Counted from the stretch's first letter, positions 17,197 to 26,729 are shown. The stretch: 64,000 nt of DNA from Sphingopyxis terrae subsp. terrae NBRC 15098 (GCF_001610975.1 NZ_CP013342.1:2923001-2987000); one strand, 5' to 3'. The notes: generated by a model not told the origin, from the sequence alone. Translations and numbers: made by a program.

Positions 17197-18720
17197 ATGA
17201 AAGCTGCCATGCCCGAGCTTGCCCTTTTTCCTGCCCCGGTCCCCGCCGGGGACGAACGCCAATTGCCCCGCAATATCGAGGCCGAGGCCGCCTTTCTGGG
17301 CGCGATCCTGATCGATAACCGAGTCGTCGAGGATTTGCCCGTGCAATTGACTGCGGCGCATTTCTTCGAACCGCTGCATGGCCGCATCTTTGGGCAGGCA
17401 ATGGCGCTGATCGAGCGCAACAGCATTGCGACGCCGGTGACGCTGAAGCCCTTCTTCGAAAATGACGAAGCGATAAAAGCGGTCGGCGGGGTCGGCTATC
17501 TGGCGCAACTGACCGGCAGCGGCGCGGGCCTGATCGGTGCGCGCGACTTCGCGCGGCAGATTTTCGACCTCGCGCTGCTGCGCGAACTGGTCGGCGTCGG
17601 GCGGGGATTGGTCGAGGGCGCGCTCGACACGAGCGAAAGCGTCGACCCGCATGCGCAGATCGAGGAAGCCGAAACCGCGCTCTATCGCGTCGCGGGCGGC
17701 GAGGCCGAAATGGGGTCGGTCAAGAGCTTCAGCGCCGCGAGCCTCACCGCCTTGCAGGCCGCCGAGCGCGCGCTCAATTCGGGCGGCCATCTGTCGGGGA
17801 TCACGACGGGTATCGGCAGCATGAACGCCAAGATCGGCGGCATGCACAATTCGGACTTGATGATCCTCGCCGGGCGTCCGGGGATGGGCAAGACCTCGCT
17901 TGCGACCAATATCGCCTATAATGCCGCCGAACGCTGGCGGCGCGACGAGGAGGACGGGATTCCGCCCGAAAAGAATATGGGCGCCAAGGTTGCCTTCTTC
18001 AGCCTCGAAATGTCCGCTGACCAGCTCGCGACGCGTGTGCTGGCCGAACAGTCCGGGGTGTCGGGCGAGGCGCTGCGCATGGGCAAGATCAGCAAGGAGC
18101 AGTTCCAGCAATTGTCGCGCGCCGCGCAGGCGCTGCAGACGCTGCCGCTGTTCATCGACGATACGCCTGGCCTGACGATCGCCAGCCTGCGCACCCGCGC
18201 GCGCCGCCTGCAGCGCCGCCACGGCATCGGCTTCATCATCGTCGACTATTTGCAGCTGCTGCAGGGCTCGTCGAAGAGCGGCGACAATCGCGTGCAGGAA
18301 ATTTCGGAAATTTCACGCGGATTGAAAACGCTGGCGAAAGAGCTTCACGTTCCGGTGATGGCGCTGTCGCAGCTCAGCCGCCAGGTCGAAAGCCGCGAGG
18401 ACAAAAGGCCGCAGCTTTCCGACCTTCGCGAATCGGGATCGATCGAGCAGGACGCCGACATGGTGCTCTTCGTGTTCCGCGAGGATTATTATGTCGCCGC
18501 GCGCGAGCCCAAACGCCCGGTCGAGGGCGACGATATCAAGATCCACGCGGCGCATGAGGAATGGGCCGCCGAGATGGAGCGTGTTTTTGGCCTCGCCGAG
18601 GTGATCGTCGCCAAATCGCGTCACGGCTCGACCGGCAAGATTCGCCTGCACTTCGAGGCGAAGACGACGAAGTTCAGCGATCTGGCGGACGACAGCCAGG
18701 CCTATGCGGATTATGAGTAG
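17197..18720 (+). CDS. dnaB: Replicative DNA helicase DnaB
   Basis: DnaB is the ring helicase that unwinds DNA at the replication fork. The 507-residue protein has the N-terminal primase-binding domain (LPRNIEAEAAFLGAILIDN), Walker A (GRPGMGKTS near residue 226), FFSLEMSADQLATR, Walker B region (IIVDYLQLL), and C-terminal motifs LSQLSRQVE and DLRESGSIEQDADMVLF. No intein is present. Starts at 17197 and 17209 are both possible; neither has a strong ribosome binding site. Confidence 0.97.
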   Translation: MKAAMPELALFPAPVPAGDERQLPRNIEAEAAFLGAILIDNRVVEDLPVQLTAAHFFEPLHGRIFGQAMALIERNSIATPVTLKPFFENDEAIKAVGGVGYLAQLTGSGAGLIGARDFARQIFDLALLRELVGVGRGLVEGALDTSESVDPHAQIEEAETALYRVAGGEAEMGSVKSFSAASLTALQAAERALNSGGHLSGITTGIGSMNAKIGGMHNSDLMILAGRPGMGKTSLATNIAYNAAERWRRDEEDGIPPEKNMGAKVAFFSLEMSADQLATRVLAEQSGVSGEALRMGKISKEQFQQLSRAAQALQTLPLFIDDTPGLTIASLRTRARRLQRRHGIGFIIVDYLQLLQGSSKSGDNRVQEISEISRGLKTLAKELHVPVMALSQLSRQVESREDKRPQLSDLRESGSIEQDADMVLFVFREDYYVAAREPKRPVEGDDIKIHAAHEEWAAEMERVFGLAEVIVAKSRHGSTGKIRLHFEAKTTKFSDLADDSQAYADYE

Positions 18721-18734
18721 ATAGCCGCGCCCAG

Positions 18735-18831
18735 TGTCCCTGCGAAGGCCGGGGCCCATCACGAGGTTTTGCAATCAAAAGCCTGCGTCTGGCGAAGGGG
18801 CAGGAGATGGGCCCCTGCCTTCGCAGGGGCA
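18735..18831. repeat. Dispersed palindromic repeat A, copy 1
   Basis: Two 26-base arms (18735-18760 and 18806-18831) are inverted copies with about two mismatches, flanking 45 unrelated bases. The arm core is CCCTGCGAAGGC next to GGGCCCATC. A second copy lies at 34631-34734. It fills most of the gap between the convergent dnaB and cysH genes and could also act as a bidirectional terminator. Confidence 0.85.
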
Positions 18832-18844
18832 CGCGGATCTGTTC

Positions 18845-19753
18845 TCAGAACGCCGGGTCGTTCGCCGGATTATCGTCGATCGGCGTCACCGCTTCGTGGA
18901 TGCCGCATTCGGTCTTGTCCCAGCCGCGCCAGCGGCCCGCGCGCGGGTCTTCGCCCGGTTTGACCTTCGAGGTGCAGGGCGAGCAGCCGATCGAGGGATA
19001 GCCCTCGGCCTCGAGCGGATGGCGCGGCAGATCGTGCTCGGCGAAATAATCGTCGAGCATTTCGCGCGTCCAGTTGGCGAGCGGGTTGAATTTCAGACGG
19101 CCGGTGTTGCCGTCGAGCTCGAAGCGCGGCAGGCCGGTGCGCGTCGACGACTGGAAGCCCTTGCGGCCGGTGATCGACGTGTCGAAATCGGCGAGCGCCT
19201 TTTCGAGCGGCTTGACCTTGCGGATTTCGCAGCAGCCGTCGGGATCATACGACCAGCGCAGTTCGGTCGCGTCCTTTTCGGCGAGTTCGGCGGCATCGGG
19301 CGTGAGATTGACGAGATTGAGGCCGAGCCGTGCGGCAAGTTCGTCGCGATAGGCCAGCGTTTCGGGAAAATGCTTGCCCGTGTCGAGGAACAGCACCGGC
19401 ATGTCGGGCGCGACGCGCGTCACGAGATGGAGCAGCACCGCGCTTTCGGCGCCGAAGCTCGACACGATCGCAGTGTCGCCGAGCAGCCCCGCGCCGATCA
19501 CGCTTGCAACCGCCTCGCCCGCGTCCTGGCCGCGGAACAGGTTGTTGAGACGGATGACATCGGCCTGCGTGAAACGCGGCGCGACGTCGATCCGGTCGCG
19601 GGTGCGATCCGCGCGCCCTTCTTGCCGTTCGTCCTGAGGAGCCGTTGAGCTTGTCGAAACGGCGTCTCGAAGGGCTTCGCCCGGTGCTTCGAGACGGGCC
19701 TTCGACGAGCTCAGTCCCTCCTCAGCACGAACGGATTTCCTGAAATCAGCCAT
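18845..19753 (-). CDS. cysH: Phosphoadenylyl/adenylyl-sulfate reductase CysH with an in-frame repeat insertion
   Basis: CysH reduces activated sulfate to sulfite with thioredoxin. The 302-residue protein has the PP-loop-type core (SSFGAESAVLLHLV) and the CC...CxxC cysteines of the 4Fe-4S adenylyl-sulfate (APS) type: GCCEIRKVKP, CSPCTSKV and KTECGIHE near the end. About residues 7-43 are encoded by a palindromic repeat, and the conserved part begins near residue 55 (FTQADVIRLNN). No ATG, GTG or TTG occurs between the repeat and that point, so the repeat is probably translated. It overlaps the DUF934 gene by 8 bp. Confidence 0.93.
   Translation of the reverse strand: MADFRKSVRAEEGLSSSKARLEAPGEALRDAVSTSSTAPQDERQEGRADRTRDRIDVAPRFTQADVIRLNNLFRGQDAGEAVASVIGAGLLGDTAIVSSFGAESAVLLHLVTRVAPDMPVLFLDTGKHFPETLAYRDELAARLGLNLVNLTPDAAELAEKDATELRWSYDPDGCCEIRKVKPLEKALADFDTSITGRKGFQSSTRTGLPRFELDGNTGRLKFNPLANWTREMLDDYFAEHDLPRHPLEAEGYPSIGCSPCTSKVKPGEDPRAGRWRGWDKTECGIHEAVTPIDDNPANDPAF
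19625..19734. repeat. Palindromic repeat D inside the cysH coding region
   Basis: Two 48-base arms (19625-19672 and 19687-19734) are inverted copies with roughly nine mismatches around a 14-base loop; arm ends read CCGTTCGTCCTGAGGA and TCCTCAGCACGAACGG. It lies within codons 7-43 of cysH and keeps the frame open. No second copy was seen in the window. It has the look of a REP-like element that has invaded a gene. Confidence 0.85.
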
Positions 19754-20168
19754 GCCTCAGCTTCCAGATCGGCACCGCCGCGTCGGTGGCGTCCTGATAG
19801 ACGAGGGCGTAACGGTTCAGCGCCGCCTCGACATCGGCGGGGTTGAGCGCATGCTGCGAGGAGAAGCTGTCGAAACCGCAGCGCCGCATGAAGAAGAGGA
19901 GGTCGATCAGCACATCGCCCTCGGCGCGCAGTTCGCCCGTGTAGCCCGCTTCGCGCAGGATGCGCGCGCTCGAAAAGCCGCGCCCGTCGCGAAAGCGCGG
20001 GAAGGAAATTTCGATGAGTTGCAGGCGGTCGAGATAGGGGATGAGGCGCCGCGCATCCTCGCCCGCCTCGAGCCGCACCGCGGTCGCGTCGGGCTGTTCG
20101 AGGAAGGCGTCGAGCGTGACCGCGGGTTCTTCGTGCGGCTGGTCGTCGCGATAACGGAAATTAGCCAT
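19746..20168 (-). CDS. DUF934 family protein of the sulfate assimilation operon
   Basis: The 140-residue protein (MANFRYRDDQ..., with LIEISFPRFRDGRGFSSARILRE and GYTGELRAEGDVLIDLLFFMRRCGFDSF) matches DUF934, encoded between or next to cysI and cysH in many proteobacteria. Its exact role is not established; context suggests a small accessory protein in sulfite formation or reduction. It overlaps cysI and cysH by 8 bp each. Confidence 0.88.
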   Translation of the reverse strand: MANFRYRDDQPHEEPAVTLDAFLEQPDATAVRLEAGEDARRLIPYLDRLQLIEISFPRFRDGRGFSSARILREAGYTGELRAEGDVLIDLLFFMRRCGFDSFSSQHALNPADVEAALNRYALVYQDATDAAVPIWKLRHG

Positions 20169-21795
20169 AGATGGCCTCCTTGAAAGGGTCGAGACCGACG
20201 CGGCGATAGGTGTCGAGAAAGCGTTCGCCGGGCTCGCGCAGTTCGCGATAGCGTTCGACGGTGCGTTCGACGGCATCGACGATGCCCGCTTCGTCGAAGC
20301 CGGGGCCGGTGATCTTCGCCTGCGACGTGTCCTCGGCGCCCGAGCCGCCGAGGAGGAGCTGGTAATTTTCGGTGCCCTTGCGATCGACGCCAAGGATGCC
20401 GATCTGCCCCGCGTGGTGATGACCGCAGGCGTTGATGCAGCCAGAGATCTTGATCTTGAGCTCGCCGATATCGAGCTGGCGTTCCATATTCGCGAAACGC
20501 TCGGCAATCTTTTGCGCGACCGGGATCGAGCGCGCATTGGCGAGGGTGCAATAATCGAGACCGGGGCAGGCGATGATATCGGTGACGAGGTCGAGATTGA
20601 CGTTCGCGAGCCCCGCGGCGTCGAGCGCCTGCCATAGCGCGTAGAGATCGGCCTTGCGGACATGCGGCAGGACGAGATTCTGCGCGTGCGTCGCGCGAAT
20701 CTCGTCGAAGCTGTAACGTTCGGCAAGGTCGGCGACGAGTTCCATCTGCTCGGCCGAAATGTCGCCGGGGATGCCGCCGACCGGCTTCAGACTGATGTTG
20801 GCGATCGCATAGCCCGGTGCCTTGTGCGCCACGACCTGGCGGTCGACCCATAGCGCGAAGTCGGGATCGCTGCGGTCGATGTCGTCGGACAGGCCCGCCT
20901 CGAACGGCGGCGGCGTGAAATAGGCCGCGATGCGGTCATACTCGGCCTGGGGAAAATCGGTGCCGAGCGCGAGGAAGGTCTGGAACTCCTCCTCGACCTG
21001 GCGGCGGAATTCCTCTTCGCCGAGCTCGTGGACGAGGATCTTCATCCGCTGTTTGTGGATATTGTCGCGCCGCGCGTGGAGGTTCCACACGCGCAGGATC
21101 GCCTGGAGATAGGAGAATATCTGGGCTGCGGGCAGGAAATCGCGGATCTTGTAAGCGATGAATGGGGTGCGCCCCATGCCGCCACCGGCATAGACCTCGA
21201 ACCCTTCCTCGCCCGCTTCGTTGCGCACGATGCGCAGCGCGCAGTCGTGCCAGCGCAGCGCCGCGCGATCCTCCGCCGCCGAGATCACCGCGATCTTGAA
21301 CTTGCGCGGCAGATAGCTGAATTCGGGGTGGAAGGTCGTCGCCTGACGGATCAGTTCGGCCCATGGGCGCGGATCGCAGATCTCGTCGGCGGCGGCGCCG
21401 GCATATTGGTCGGCGGAGATGTTGCGGATGCTTTCGCCGCTGGTCTGGATCGCATGCATCTCCACCGACGCCAGTTCGGCGAGGATGTCGGGCGCCTCTT
21501 CCAGCTTGATCCAGTTATACTGGATATTCTGGCGGGTGGTGAAATGACCGTAGCCGCGGTCATATGTGCGCGCGATATGCGCGAGCTTGCGCATCTGCCG
21601 CGAATTGAAGGTGCCATAGGGAATGGCGACGCGCAGCATATAGGCGTGGAGCTGGAGATAGAGGCCGTTCTTCAGCCGCAGCGGCTTGAACTGGTCGTCA
21701 TTGATGTCGCCCGCGAGGCGGCGGCGCACCTGGTCGCGGAACTCCTCGACGCGCGCATCGACCATCGCCTGGTCATATTGGTCATATTGATACAT
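20161..21795 (-). CDS. cysI: Sulfite reductase, siroheme/4Fe-4S hemoprotein
   Basis: This 544-residue enzyme of the nitrite/sulfite reductase family most likely makes sulfide from sulfite, given its neighbours. It has two ferredoxin-like half domains, GHFTTRQNIQYNWIKLE, and the cluster/siroheme cysteines CPGLDYCTLANA and KISGCINACGHHH (C-x5-C and C-x3-C). No flavoprotein CysJ is adjacent, so the electron donor is probably ferredoxin. It is one base downstream of the DUF2849 gene. Confidence 0.92.
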   Translation of the reverse strand: MYQYDQYDQAMVDARVEEFRDQVRRRLAGDINDDQFKPLRLKNGLYLQLHAYMLRVAIPYGTFNSRQMRKLAHIARTYDRGYGHFTTRQNIQYNWIKLEEAPDILAELASVEMHAIQTSGESIRNISADQYAGAAADEICDPRPWAELIRQATTFHPEFSYLPRKFKIAVISAAEDRAALRWHDCALRIVRNEAGEEGFEVYAGGGMGRTPFIAYKIRDFLPAAQIFSYLQAILRVWNLHARRDNIHKQRMKILVHELGEEEFRRQVEEEFQTFLALGTDFPQAEYDRIAAYFTPPPFEAGLSDDIDRSDPDFALWVDRQVVAHKAPGYAIANISLKPVGGIPGDISAEQMELVADLAERYSFDEIRATHAQNLVLPHVRKADLYALWQALDAAGLANVNLDLVTDIIACPGLDYCTLANARSIPVAQKIAERFANMERQLDIGELKIKISGCINACGHHHAGQIGILGVDRKGTENYQLLLGGSGAEDTSQAKITGPGFDEAGIVDAVERTVERYRELREPGERFLDTYRRVGLDPFKEAIYG

Positions 21796-21796
21796 G

Positions 21797-22093
21797 TCAG
21801 ATCACCCAGTCGCCGGCCGTCGGATCGGCGGGTTTCAATGTCAGGTCGGGGCGCACGGTCGGGCCGAGCGCGCGGATGCGGTCCTTGATATGCGCGGGGC
21901 GCGGACCCTCGGCGGTCTGCTCCGCATCGACGATATAGCCGCCGTTGACGCGGCGCGCGCCATCCTCGGCCGCGAGCACCGCCTCGCCATGTTCGCCGAC
22001 GTCGGCCGCATCCTCGACATGGAGCGACCAATCGCGGCCGGTCCACCAGATGACGGCACCCGATTTCAGGTCGTTTCCGGTCAAGATTCGCAT
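21797..22093 (-). CDS. DUF2849 family protein
   Basis: The 98-residue protein (MRILTGNDLKSGAVIWWTGR...AHIKDRIRALGPTVRPDLTLKP) matches DUF2849, found in alphaproteobacterial sulfate assimilation operons beside cysI. Function unknown. Its start overlaps the end of cobA by 13 bp, and one base separates it from cysI, so expression is closely coupled. Confidence 0.85.
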   Translation of the reverse strand: MRILTGNDLKSGAVIWWTGRDWSLHVEDAADVGEHGEAVLAAEDGARRVNGGYIVDAEQTAEGPRPAHIKDRIRALGPTVRPDLTLKPADPTAGDWVI

Positions 22094-22878
22094 GCAATAT
22101 CCTTCAGAGCATTGGCGACGCCCGGGGCGCCGAGGCAGTCGAGCGCGTCGGCGCGCGCCGCGACCTTGCCGACGATGATCAGTGCCGGGCTTTGCACCGC
22201 CTCGCGCGCGACGAGGTCGCCGAGATCGGCGAGCAGGGTGCGCAGCACGCGCGCCTCGGCCGTGGTGCCGCGTTCGATCACCGCGACAGGCAGGCCGGGC
22301 GAGACCCCGTCGGCGATCAGCTTGTCGGCGATCGCATGCGCCGTCGCGAGGCCCATGTAGATGACGAGAGTGCGGCCATGTCCCGCGAGCCCCGACCAGT
22401 CCTGATCGGTCAGATCCTTGCACTGGCCGGCGACGAAGCTGACCGCGCTCGCATCCTCGCGGTGGGTGAGGGGGAGGCCCGCCTGCGCGGCGCAGCCCGC
22501 GGCCGCGGTGATGCCGGGAACGACCTCGACCGCGATGCCCGCCGCGCGCGCGGCGTCAAGCTCTTCGCCGCCGCGGCCGAAGATGAAGGGATCGCCGCCC
22601 TTCAGCCGCACGACCTGTTTTCCGGCGAGCGTCTCGCGCACGATCAGCGCGTTGATCAGTTCCTGCTTCATCGTGTGACGGCTGCGCTGCTTGGCGACGC
22701 TGATCCGTTCGACATGCGGCGGGATCAGCGCGAGCACGCCCGCCCCGACCAGCCCGTCATGAACGACAAGGTCGGCGCTTGCCAGCAATCGCGCGGCGCG
22801 CAGCGTCAGCAGGTCGGGATCGCCAGGCCCGGCACCGACGAGCCACAGCTTGCCTGCCAAAGAAGGTTGCTTTTCCAT
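22081..22878 (-). CDS. cobA: Uroporphyrinogen-III C-methyltransferase
   Basis: The enzyme adds two methyl groups from SAM to uroporphyrinogen III, giving precorrin-2 for siroheme and cobalamin. The 265-residue protein has the SUMT landmarks WLVGAGPGDPDLLTLRAA, VRLKGGDPFIFGRGGEE, VVPGITAAAGCAA and PLTHRE. The CysG oxidase/chelatase part is absent, so it must be encoded elsewhere. As first gene of the operon it supplies the siroheme precursor for CysI. The leader before it is only 86 bases. Confidence 0.94.
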   Translation of the reverse strand: MEKQPSLAGKLWLVGAGPGDPDLLTLRAARLLASADLVVHDGLVGAGVLALIPPHVERISVAKQRSRHTMKQELINALIVRETLAGKQVVRLKGGDPFIFGRGGEELDAARAAGIAVEVVPGITAAAGCAAQAGLPLTHREDASAVSFVAGQCKDLTDQDWSGLAGHGRTLVIYMGLATAHAIADKLIADGVSPGLPVAVIERGTTAEARVLRTLLADLGDLVAREAVQSPALIIVGKVAARADALDCLGAPGVANALKDIACES

Positions 22879-22964
22879 GCGACCCTAAATGGTCGGCGGG
22901 CGCCGGAATCGCAAAACAGGCTTTGTTGGCGAGGGTGAAGCTAAAATTGCCCCGGATCTGGCGG

Positions 22965-24410
22965 TCAGAGATATTTCTTCGTCACCAGCTTCGGCGTGTC
23001 GTCGTCGCGCAGGCCGACCCCGATCGAAGCGCGCAGCGCGTCGCTTTCGGAGCTGGCGACCGGATAGGCGCAATAGTCGGCGGCGTAAAAGGCGCTCGGC
23101 CGATGGTTGCCCGACAGGCCGACGCCGCCAAAGGGCGCGGCCGAGGAGGCGCCGTTGGTCGGGCGGTTCCAGTTGATGACGCCGGCGCGGGCATTCGCCC
23201 AGAATTGGTCGTAAAGCTGCGGTGTCCCACCGATCAGCGCCGCCGAGAGGCCGAAGGCGGTGTTGTTCGCCTCGGCAATCGCGGCTTCGAAACTGTCGAC
23301 GCGGATCACCTGCAGCAGGGGGCCGAACAGCTCGATATCGGGGCGTTCGGGCATCGCGGTGACGTCGATGATACCGGGGGTAAGGAAGGGGCGGTTCGCA
23401 TCGGGCCGCGTCATGTGCCGGATCACCTGGCCGCCGTTCGACATCAGGATCAGAAAGCTCTCGGTCAGGCCGTCGGCGGCCTCGTTGTCGATTACCGGCC
23501 CCATATAGGGGGCAGGGTCGGCGTGGGGATGACCGACGATCAGCCGTCCCGCGAGCGTCTTGACCTCGGCGAGCAGGTGATCGGCCAGATCCTGTTTGAC
23601 GATCAGCCGCCGGGCATTGCTGCAACGCTGGCCCGCGCTCAGGAAGGCGGACTGGACGACGATCGTTGCCGCGGTCGCGATGTCGGCGGTGTCCCAGACG
23701 ACGATCGGATTGTTGCCACCCATTTCGAGCGCGACGATCTTCCCCGGCTGATCGGCGAACTGGCGGTTGATCGCGACCCCGGTGCGCGCCGACCCGGTGA
23801 ACAGCAATCCGTCGATGCCGGGATGCGCGGCCAGCGCCTTGCCCGCGTCGGGTCCGCCGATGACGAGCCGCACGACCTCTTCGGGAACTCCGGCGCCGTG
23901 GAGCAGTTCGACAAGCCGCGCGCCAACGGCAGGGGTTTTTTCAGACGGTTTGAACAGCACCGAATTGCCGGCGATCAGCGCCGGCACGATATGGCCGTTC
24001 GGCAGATGCGCGGGGAAATTATAGGGGCCGAGGACGGCAAGCGCGCCGTGCGGCTTGTGGCGCACCGCGTTGCGCAGCCCCATCGCGCCTTCGATCCGGC
24101 GGTTGGGGGTGCGTTCGGCATAGGCCTTGATCGAGATATCGACCTTGTTCGCGACCGATTCGACCTCGGTCCGCGCTTCCCACAAAGGTTTGCCGGTCTC
24201 GCGCGCGATCAGATCGGCGAGCTGTTCGCCATCGGCCTTCACCCGGTCGGCAAAGCGGCGCAGCGTTTCGGTGCGGAAGGTGACGGGCTTCGCGGCCCAA
24301 GCGGGCCAGGCGGCACGCGCGGTTGCAACTTCGGCGTCGATGTCACTGATACGGCCGCGCCATAATTCGGCGCCGGTTGCCGGCTCGAAGGACAGAAGGT
24401 CTTCGCTCAT
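22965..24410 (-). CDS. astD: N-succinylglutamate 5-semialdehyde dehydrogenase-like protein (AstD)
   Basis: AstD oxidises succinylglutamate semialdehyde in the arginine succinyltransferase pathway. The 481-residue aldehyde dehydrogenase has GPYNFPAHLPNGHIVPAL, LFTGSARTGVAINRQFA, the catalytic Glu in LEMGGNNP and Cys in SAGQRCSNARRLIV. These are closer to AstD than to general aldehyde dehydrogenases. No other ast gene is in the window, so arginine catabolism is inferred. ATG at 24410 has GGAACGGGG just upstream. Confidence 0.85.
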   Translation of the reverse strand: MSEDLLSFEPATGAELWRGRISDIDAEVATARAAWPAWAAKPVTFRTETLRRFADRVKADGEQLADLIARETGKPLWEARTEVESVANKVDISIKAYAERTPNRRIEGAMGLRNAVRHKPHGALAVLGPYNFPAHLPNGHIVPALIAGNSVLFKPSEKTPAVGARLVELLHGAGVPEEVVRLVIGGPDAGKALAAHPGIDGLLFTGSARTGVAINRQFADQPGKIVALEMGGNNPIVVWDTADIATAATIVVQSAFLSAGQRCSNARRLIVKQDLADHLLAEVKTLAGRLIVGHPHADPAPYMGPVIDNEAADGLTESFLILMSNGGQVIRHMTRPDANRPFLTPGIIDVTAMPERPDIELFGPLLQVIRVDSFEAAIAEANNTAFGLSAALIGGTPQLYDQFWANARAGVINWNRPTNGASSAAPFGGVGLSGNHRPSAFYAADYCAYPVASSESDALRASIGVGLRDDDTPKLVTKKYL

Positions 24411-24639
24411 CCCCGTTCCCCCGTCGATTTGGGCGCACAAAGGCGCCGGTGCGCTCGATCATTGGGGGGCGGCAAAAGCATTGTCGCCCTCTTATCTGCG
24501 AAAGCGTACGGCGGCAACCGCGATAGGCCCCGCAACAGCGAAAGCGGGCCGATTGTCACGGGCGCGACAGGGTGGCTTGCACCGGCGCGCGCGGTTCGCG
24601 ATAGAGGCGGATAGTATCGGCTTAAGGGGACGGGCAATT

Positions 24640-25530
24640 TTGGCGCGACAGGATGCACAGCGCGAATGGAGCGATCATTATTGGTGGTCGGCCGACGGCG
24701 TTCGCCTGCACGCGCGCATCTATGACGGACCCCCGACCGCGGCGGAGGCGCCGCCGATCCTGTGCATGCCCGGCTTGGCGCGTAACGCCCGCGATTTCGA
24801 GGCGCTGGCACCGCATATGGCGGCACAGCGGCGGGTGATCGTGATCGAGTTCCGCGGGCGGGGCGAGAGCGCCTATGCCAAGGATCCGATGACCTATGTC
24901 CCGCTGACCTATGTCCAGGATGTCGTCGCGCTGCTCGACGAGTTGGCGATCGCGCGTTTCGCGACGGTCGGCACGTCGCTCGGCGGGCTGGTATCGATGT
25001 TCCTTGCCGCCAGCCTGCCGGGACGGCTCGTCGGCGCCGTGCTCAACGACGTCGGACCCGAACTCGAGGCGGCAGGGCTCGATCGCATCCGCGACTATAT
25101 CGGAGCCGGCGGCAGCCAGCCGACGTGGATGCACGCGGCGCGCGCTTATGCCGAGCTCAACGCCGCGGTTTATCCGGACTATGACATTCACGACTGGCTG
25201 CGCATCACCAAGCGGACCCACCGGCTGACTCCCGAAGGACGCATCGTCACCGATTACGACAAGCAGATTGCGGCGCCGCTGCGCCTTGCCGGCGATCAGG
25301 AGGGTATCGACCTGTGGCCCGCCTATGGCGCGCTTGGCGCTGCACCGGTGCTGATCCTGCGCGGCGCGCTGTCGGACATTCTCGCTGGAACGGCTGCCGC
25401 AAAAATGCGGGCCACGCTGCCCCATGCGACGCTGGTCGAGGTTCCGGGCATCGGTCATGCGCCGACGATGGACGAGCCCGCGGCGCGCGCGGCGATCGAC
25501 GCCTGGATCGCGGCGCTTCCCGCCGCGTGA
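24640..25530 (+). CDS. Alpha/beta hydrolase
   Basis: The 296-residue protein has an alpha/beta hydrolase fold: oxyanion region LCMPGLARNARDFEALAPHM, FRGRGESAYAKDP, nucleophile elbow GTSLGGLVSMFLA (Ser in GTSLGG), and a C-terminal His in GIGHAPTMDEP. The substrate is unknown. The likely start is a TTG at 24640 with AAGGGGA nine bases upstream; no ATG or GTG in frame fits as well. The stop overlaps the next gene start by GTGA. Confidence 0.82.
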   Translation: MARQDAQREWSDHYWWSADGVRLHARIYDGPPTAAEAPPILCMPGLARNARDFEALAPHMAAQRRVIVIEFRGRGESAYAKDPMTYVPLTYVQDVVALLDELAIARFATVGTSLGGLVSMFLAASLPGRLVGAVLNDVGPELEAAGLDRIRDYIGAGGSQPTWMHAARAYAELNAAVYPDYDIHDWLRITKRTHRLTPEGRIVTDYDKQIAAPLRLAGDQEGIDLWPAYGALGAAPVLILRGALSDILAGTAAAKMRATLPHATLVEVPGIGHAPTMDEPAARAAIDAWIAALPAA

Positions 25531-26729
25531 CCGAAGTCGGCGCGATCGAGGAGCGGGAGCATCCCGTCCGCATCCTTCACCTTCATTCGAGCTTTTCGCT
25601 CGGCGGCAAGGAGGCGCGGTCGGTTCGCCTGATGAACCTGATGGGCGACCGGGCGCAGCACACGATCCTGTCGGCGGTCCCCGATGCGCTCGGCGCGCGC
25701 GATGCGATCGATCCGGCGATCGACGTCAGCTTTCCAACCGATGCGCCGCGGCTGGCCGGGCGGCCGTCGCTGGCGCGTTTCCGCGATCTGGCAACCTATA
25801 TCTACCGCTTCGACCTGGCGCTCAGCTATAATTGGGGCGCGATGGACGGGGTGATGGCGCACCGGCTCTACTGGCATCGCTGGTGGTATCGGATGCCGCC
25901 ATCCCTGATTCATCACGAGGATGGGTTCAACGAGGACGAAAGCGTCCGGCGCAACTGGAAGCGCAACCTCTATCGCCGCTATGCGCTGCGTACCGCTGCG
26001 GGCGTCGTCGTTCCCTCGACACTGCTCGCCGGGATCGCGGCGGACGAGTGGAAACTGCCGCCCGATCGCATCCATCTGATCCGCAACGGGATCGACGTCG
26101 CCGCCTATGCCGCCGCGCCGTCGGTGCCGATCCCGGACTTCGTCCGCCGGCCGGGCGAGGTGGTGATCGGGACGGTAGCGGGGCTACGCAAGGTCAAGGA
26201 TCTGCCGCGCCTCGTGCGCGCGGTCGCGGCGCTGCCGCCGCATGTACGGCTGGTAATCGTGGGGGAGGGGCCAGAACACGCGGCGATCGCCGCCGAGGCG
26301 GCGGCGTGCGGCATGACCGACCGGCTGGTGCTTGCAGGGTTCATGCCCGAACCGGCGCGCTGGATCGGCCATTTCGACCTGCTCGCGCTCTCGTCGCGGA
26401 GCGAACAGGCGCCGATTGCGGTGATCGAGGCGATGGCGGCGGGGCTGCCCGTTGTCAGCCCGGCGGTCGGCGACGTGGCGGCGATGGCGGGCGAGGCGAA
26501 CCGCCCGTTCATTGCGGCGGACGAGGCGGGTTTTCGCGCCGCGCTGGCGCGCCTTACGAGCGATGCCGCGCTGCGCGGAGCAATCGGCGCGGAGAATCGG
26601 CGCGTCGCTGCCGAGCGCTTCGCCGAATCCGGGATGGTCGCGGGCTATCAAAGCCTCTATGCTCGCGCGCTGGAAGGATATGACGTTTTTACGGGGCGTT
26701 TCCTGGGGTCGGACCCCGCCTTCGATTGA
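25527..26729 (+). CDS. Family 4-type glycosyltransferase
   Basis: The 400-residue protein has a GT-B fold: N-terminal ILHLHSSFSLGGKEARSVRLMNL and a GT1 domain with VVIGTVAGLRKVKDLPRLVRA, LVIVGEGPE and SEQAPIAVIEAMAAGLPVVSPAVGD. It should transfer a sugar to a lipid or polysaccharide acceptor, which I cannot identify. The GTG start overlaps the hydrolase stop by 4 bp, so the two are a translationally coupled pair. Confidence 0.85.
   Translation: MTEVGAIEEREHPVRILHLHSSFSLGGKEARSVRLMNLMGDRAQHTILSAVPDALGARDAIDPAIDVSFPTDAPRLAGRPSLARFRDLATYIYRFDLALSYNWGAMDGVMAHRLYWHRWWYRMPPSLIHHEDGFNEDESVRRNWKRNLYRRYALRTAAGVVVPSTLLAGIAADEWKLPPDRIHLIRNGIDVAAYAAAPSVPIPDFVRRPGEVVIGTVAGLRKVKDLPRLVRAVAALPPHVRLVIVGEGPEHAAIAAEAAACGMTDRLVLAGFMPEPARWIGHFDLLALSSRSEQAPIAVIEAMAAGLPVVSPAVGDVAAMAGEANRPFIAADEAGFRAALARLTSDAALRGAIGAENRRVAAERFAESGMVAGYQSLYARALEGYDVFTGRFLGSDPAFD

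Noticed and set aside
22879..22964. Cobalamin or SAM riboswitch before cobA
   Set aside because: The leader is only 86 bases and shows no riboswitch core motif.
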